This document shows, piece after piece, positions 61,905 to 64,000 of a DNA stretch of 64,000 nt. Location of the stretch: NCBI RefSeq assembly GCF_003634695.1, contig NZ_RBWV01000013.1, positions 361,293 to 425,292 of the forward strand, given 5' to 3'. Below the pieces are notes generated by a model. The model did not search any database. It was not told the DNA's origin and was given only the letters and a program-made list of their open reading frames with translations. Each line of letters opens with the position of its first letter. Within the stretch, counting starts at the first letter, position 1. Position numbers and translations under genes: made by a program. This stretch comes from Motilibacter peucedani (GTDB lineage Bacteria; Actinomycetota; Actinomycetes; Motilibacterales; Motilibacteraceae).

Positions 61905-62111
61905 GTGAGCGCGGATCGACGTCGGGACGGTGTCAGGACGACCTACGGCATCGTCAGCTTGGTGATCGGTCTAGGCCTTCTGATCGCCATGGATTGGTCT
62001 CATCCTCGGTGGCTTCGAGTAGTCGCTGCTGCGCTTCTCATCTCCGCTGGAGTCGTCGCCATCACTCAGGAGTTGCGCCAGCGCCGCCGACGAAGGAGGT
62101 ACTTGCGCTAG
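61905..62111 (+). CDS. Small two-helix membrane protein
   Basis: A 68-residue protein with two helices (GIVSLVIGLGLLIAMDW and WLRVVAAALLISAGVVAI) and a strongly basic C-terminus (RQRRRRRRYLR). GTG 61905 is preferred over ATG 61872 because CAGAGT lies 7 bases upstream, as in other leaderless starts here. Codon use is visibly less GC-rich than in the core region, suggesting recent acquisition. Unknown function. Confidence 0.5.
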   Translation: MSADRRRDGVRTTYGIVSLVIGLGLLIAMDWSHPRWLRVVAAALLISAGVVAITQELRQRRRRRRYLR

Positions 62112-62335
62112 AGGCTGCCTGGTACCACTGGCCTCGCCGGGAAAGGTCGCCATTTGGAGGTCCGTTCGTTCCGCTTCGCCGGCGCTTGACGCTGTCGGCG
62201 GCAAGAGCGGCAAGAGCGAGCATTCGCCGGTTCAGCGCGCGGTCGACAGTCGGTCGTCTGTGTTGCAGGCTCAACTGGCTTGGCAGGTCAGCGGGTGAGT
62301 CGCCGGTACGCCCTTGGCTGCGCGACCCTGTCGAC
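62112..62335. other. Gene-free spacer
   Basis: No clear gene, repeat or hairpin was seen in these 224 bp. Confidence 0.35.
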
Positions 62336-62989
62336 ATGGAGCCTGTGATGGGAGAGTGCGTGACCGAGACGCTGGGGTACGACGGCGGCCGGAAGGTGAC
62401 GGTGTATCTCCCGGCTCGGCCGCCGGAGGCGGTCGTGTTTGCCGGCGATGGCCAGGTGACTGCGCCTTGGGGCCGCGCTCTCGAGGCGGCCAGCGGACCG
62501 CCCACCATGCTCGTCGCCGCACACCGTGCGGCGGACGAGACGGTGAGGCTCCACGAGTACTCTCCGGGTTTTGATCCGGAACGGTTCGCCGCGCACGAGA
62601 GGTTCTTCGTCGGGGACGTGCGCTCGTGGGTGCACTCTCGTTTCGGCGTTGCGTTGCCCGCCGCCCGTACGGGCGTGTTCGGTGTCTCGGCGAGTGGAGA
62701 GATGTCGCTCGCCCTCGGGTTACGGCACCCGGAGATCTACGGAGCGATCTTGTGCGCGTCGCCCGGTGGAGGCTTCCGACCGCCTGCCGAGATAGGAGGC
62801 GTGGTTCCGCGCACGTACCTGGTCGCGGGCAGGCAGGAGCCGTTCTTCCTCGAGAACGCGACGCGGTGGGCGCATGCGCTGCGCGGTGCCGGAGCGCAGG
62901 TCGCGCTGACCGAGCGGCCGGGCTCACATGGCGGCCGGTTCTGGCGAGAGGAGTTGCCTCTCATGGTGGCTTGGGCGTTCCAGCAGTGA
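62336..62989 (+). CDS. Alpha/beta hydrolase, esterase-D/Fes-like
   Basis: A 217-residue esterase: KVTVYLPARPPEAVVFAGDGQVTAPWG near the start, RFAAHERFFVGDVRSWVHSRFG, the nucleophile elbow GVSASGEMSLALGLRHPEIYGAILCASPGG, and the base His in RPGSHGGRFWREELPLMVAWAF. The pattern matches the putative esterase (Esterase D/enterochelin esterase-like) family. No signal peptide. ATG 62336 is chosen; upstream extension is Arg-rich and implausible. Substrate unknown. Confidence 0.8.
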   Translation: MEPVMGECVTETLGYDGGRKVTVYLPARPPEAVVFAGDGQVTAPWGRALEAASGPPTMLVAAHRAADETVRLHEYSPGFDPERFAAHERFFVGDVRSWVHSRFGVALPAARTGVFGVSASGEMSLALGLRHPEIYGAILCASPGGGFRPPAEIGGVVPRTYLVAGRQEPFFLENATRWAHALRGAGAQVALTERPGSHGGRFWREELPLMVAWAFQQ

Positions 62990-63216
62990 AATGCTCAGGC
63001 GTCTGTGGTGCACCTGGTCTGAAATGAGGCAGCGACACCAAGGGCCGGGCATCCGGTGAGGAGACTCGCGTGGCGACGACGCAAGGGGCCCCGGGCGGGT
63101 GGTGGTCGGCGGCGACGTCCCCGATTCGCTGCCCACTGGGCGCGGCATGAGCGCGAACTCCGCTCGCACTGCGAAAAGGAGGTGGCGATGCACGCCGCCG
63201 CAGACGAAGACCGGAG
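62990..63216. other. Gene-free spacer
   Basis: A basic 74-codon plus-strand frame (63056-63280) overlaps the next gene and has poor composition. Nothing else is supported. Confidence 0.35.
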
Positions 63217-63396
63217 TCAGGGGAGGGTGACTAGGCTGGCGATCAGAAGACAAGCCATGCTGGCGACGCCTAGGATGTGAGACCGGCTCCAGCCTTGTTC
63301 GCCGCGGCGGGCGCGGGCGCGGACGTCCATCAGGTGCAAAGCCATGACACTGAGCGCGGCGGCGATGATGGCGACGTTGCTCCAAGGGCGGAACAT
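63217..63396 (-). CDS. Small two-helix membrane protein
   Basis: A 59-residue protein: NVAIIAAALSVMALHLMDVR, a basic loop, then ILGVASMACLLIASLVTL. ATG 63396 follows CATCAT at 6 bases. It is short and of unknown function; hydrophobic pattern and clean ends support it moderately. Confidence 0.4.
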   Translation of the reverse strand: MFRPWSNVAIIAAALSVMALHLMDVRARARRGEQGWSRSHILGVASMACLLIASLVTLP

Positions 63397-63617
63397 GGCG
63401 ACATGATGCCGTAGCAGTTGACGTGAGTGATTGGTCGCTGTTGTTCTCCCCGGCCGCTGTGCAAGGGTGTTGGAACTGCGCCGCCGCTCGTCTGGAGCGG
63501 ACCGACGATCGGTCACCGGCGAGTTGTGCCCGAAGGGCAAACCAACGTCGACCATGACACCTCCGAGCGCAGTCGCGTAACGGCGGTGGTGACGTGCAGC
63601 TCCGTAGGGGCGGTCGC
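63397..63617. other. Gene-free spacer
   Basis: No convincing frame, repeat or structured element was seen in these 221 bp. Confidence 0.3.
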
Positions 63618-63806
63618 TCAGTTCCGACTGCGCCGCCACACCCATGTGACGACGATGGGAAGTGCGACGGCGGGAACCAGGTCGCCCCACTGCCAGCCGC
63701 CGTCGCTCCAGGTGGAGAGGCTGAGCCCGAGCACCTCGACGACCAAGATGGCGGCGATCAGCCAGACCAGCGACAGGCGGCCCGTCGTCCTGCGATCTGC
63801 ACCCAT
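63618..63806 (-). CDS. Small two-helix membrane protein
   Basis: A 62-residue protein with helices SLVWLIAAILVVEVLGLSL and GDLVPAVALPIVVTWVW and basic ends. ATG 63806 has a GGAGG site 7 bases upstream on the minus strand, good support for a real gene. Function unknown. Confidence 0.5.
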   Translation of the reverse strand: MGADRRTTGRLSLVWLIAAILVVEVLGLSLSTWSDGGWQWGDLVPAVALPIVVTWVWRRSRN

Positions 63807-64000
63807 GGCTCGCCCTCCGGCTGACTCAACCGAGCGTCCCGGACGACTTCTACCCTGTCAACGATCTTCCGACCATCGGCTGGAACGATCACCGCAACGG
63901 TCCCTCTCGGCGGCTACTTGTGTACTGGACTCACGGCCTGAGCCTGGCGAGGCTGGTCGAGGTGTACGGCGGGGTCGCTCTCATAGCGGCTGCCCACGGC
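63807..64000 (+). other. Possible partial gene at right edge
   Basis: From about 63842 one plus-strand frame reads DDFYPVNDLPTIGWNDHRNGPSR and YWTHGLSLARLVEVYGGVALIAAAHG with natural composition and no stop to the window end. No start codon with a ribosome site is visible, so it may be a remnant or lack its N-terminus. Confidence 0.25.

Overview
The window is chromosomal DNA from a very GC-rich actinobacterium. GTG starts are frequent, 4-bp GTGA/ATGA overlaps between co-directional genes are common, and there are signatures such as clpS-DUF2017, the Mec/CysO/CysM cysteine route, a GerMN-lipoprotein two-component operon and MmyB-type XRE regulators. The genus cannot be fixed from sequence alone; the content suits a soil or plant-litter member near the Kineosporiales, Motilibacterales or Nocardioidales. 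Many first genes carry a TAnnnT -10 box only 5-8 bases before the start codon and no Shine-Dalgarno sequence, so leaderless mRNAs appear widespread.

Layout. 1-7.4 kb: cell-surface sugar genes (GT-C glycosyltransferase, epimerase), a DMT exporter, a CGNR regulator, an SDR pair under a divergent MmyB-type regulator, and a MarR gene facing a small membrane-protein operon. 8-11.7 kb: a secreted GH16 glucanase behind a possible structured RNA leader, converging on a Gfo/Idh oxidoreductase plus sugar isomerase operon. 11.8-15.4 kb: a methyltransferase and divergent gabT/gabD. 15.4-24.8 kb: a conserved core block (pncB, clpS, DUF2017, mec, cysO, cysM, murI, MBL hydrolase, rph, rdgB) in the order known from mycobacteria. 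Between cysM and murI, where mycobacteria have a rhomboid gene, there is instead an AbiEi/DUF559-type gene bracketed by palindromic repeats. 24.8-31.6 kb: ApbE-like protein, GT39 transferase, tRNA-Leu, Bcp peroxiredoxin, an orphan GroES-like protein, hydrolase and a secreted beta-propeller.

31.6-42.2 kb: a two-component system, an AraC/DUF1772 pair, an RNA-ligase/PIN operon, RibD-C reductases around a truncated VOC gene, a hydrolase, a DMT transporter and MocR regulator sharing a CATG start, and a diguanylate cyclase. 42.3-56 kb: polysaccharide and nucleic-acid degradation and its control: GH3 with palindromic operators, a CBM2-FIMAH protein, a response regulator/kinase/GerMN-lipoprotein operon, a TetR pair, a 1026-residue secreted nuclease with two chitin-binding modules, and a LacI/PhyH pair around a perfect 26-bp palindrome. 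56-64 kb is an accessory, decaying zone: several genes have stops or frameshifts, gaps are long, many small membrane proteins are unrecognised, and codon use becomes visibly less GC-biased near the right end.

Taken together the cell seems equipped to degrade beta-glucans, chitin-associated DNA and other polymers outside the cell and to control this with dedicated LacI, TetR, MarR and two-component regulators. No CRISPR array, prophage, plasmid origin, rRNA or obvious biosynthetic cluster was seen.
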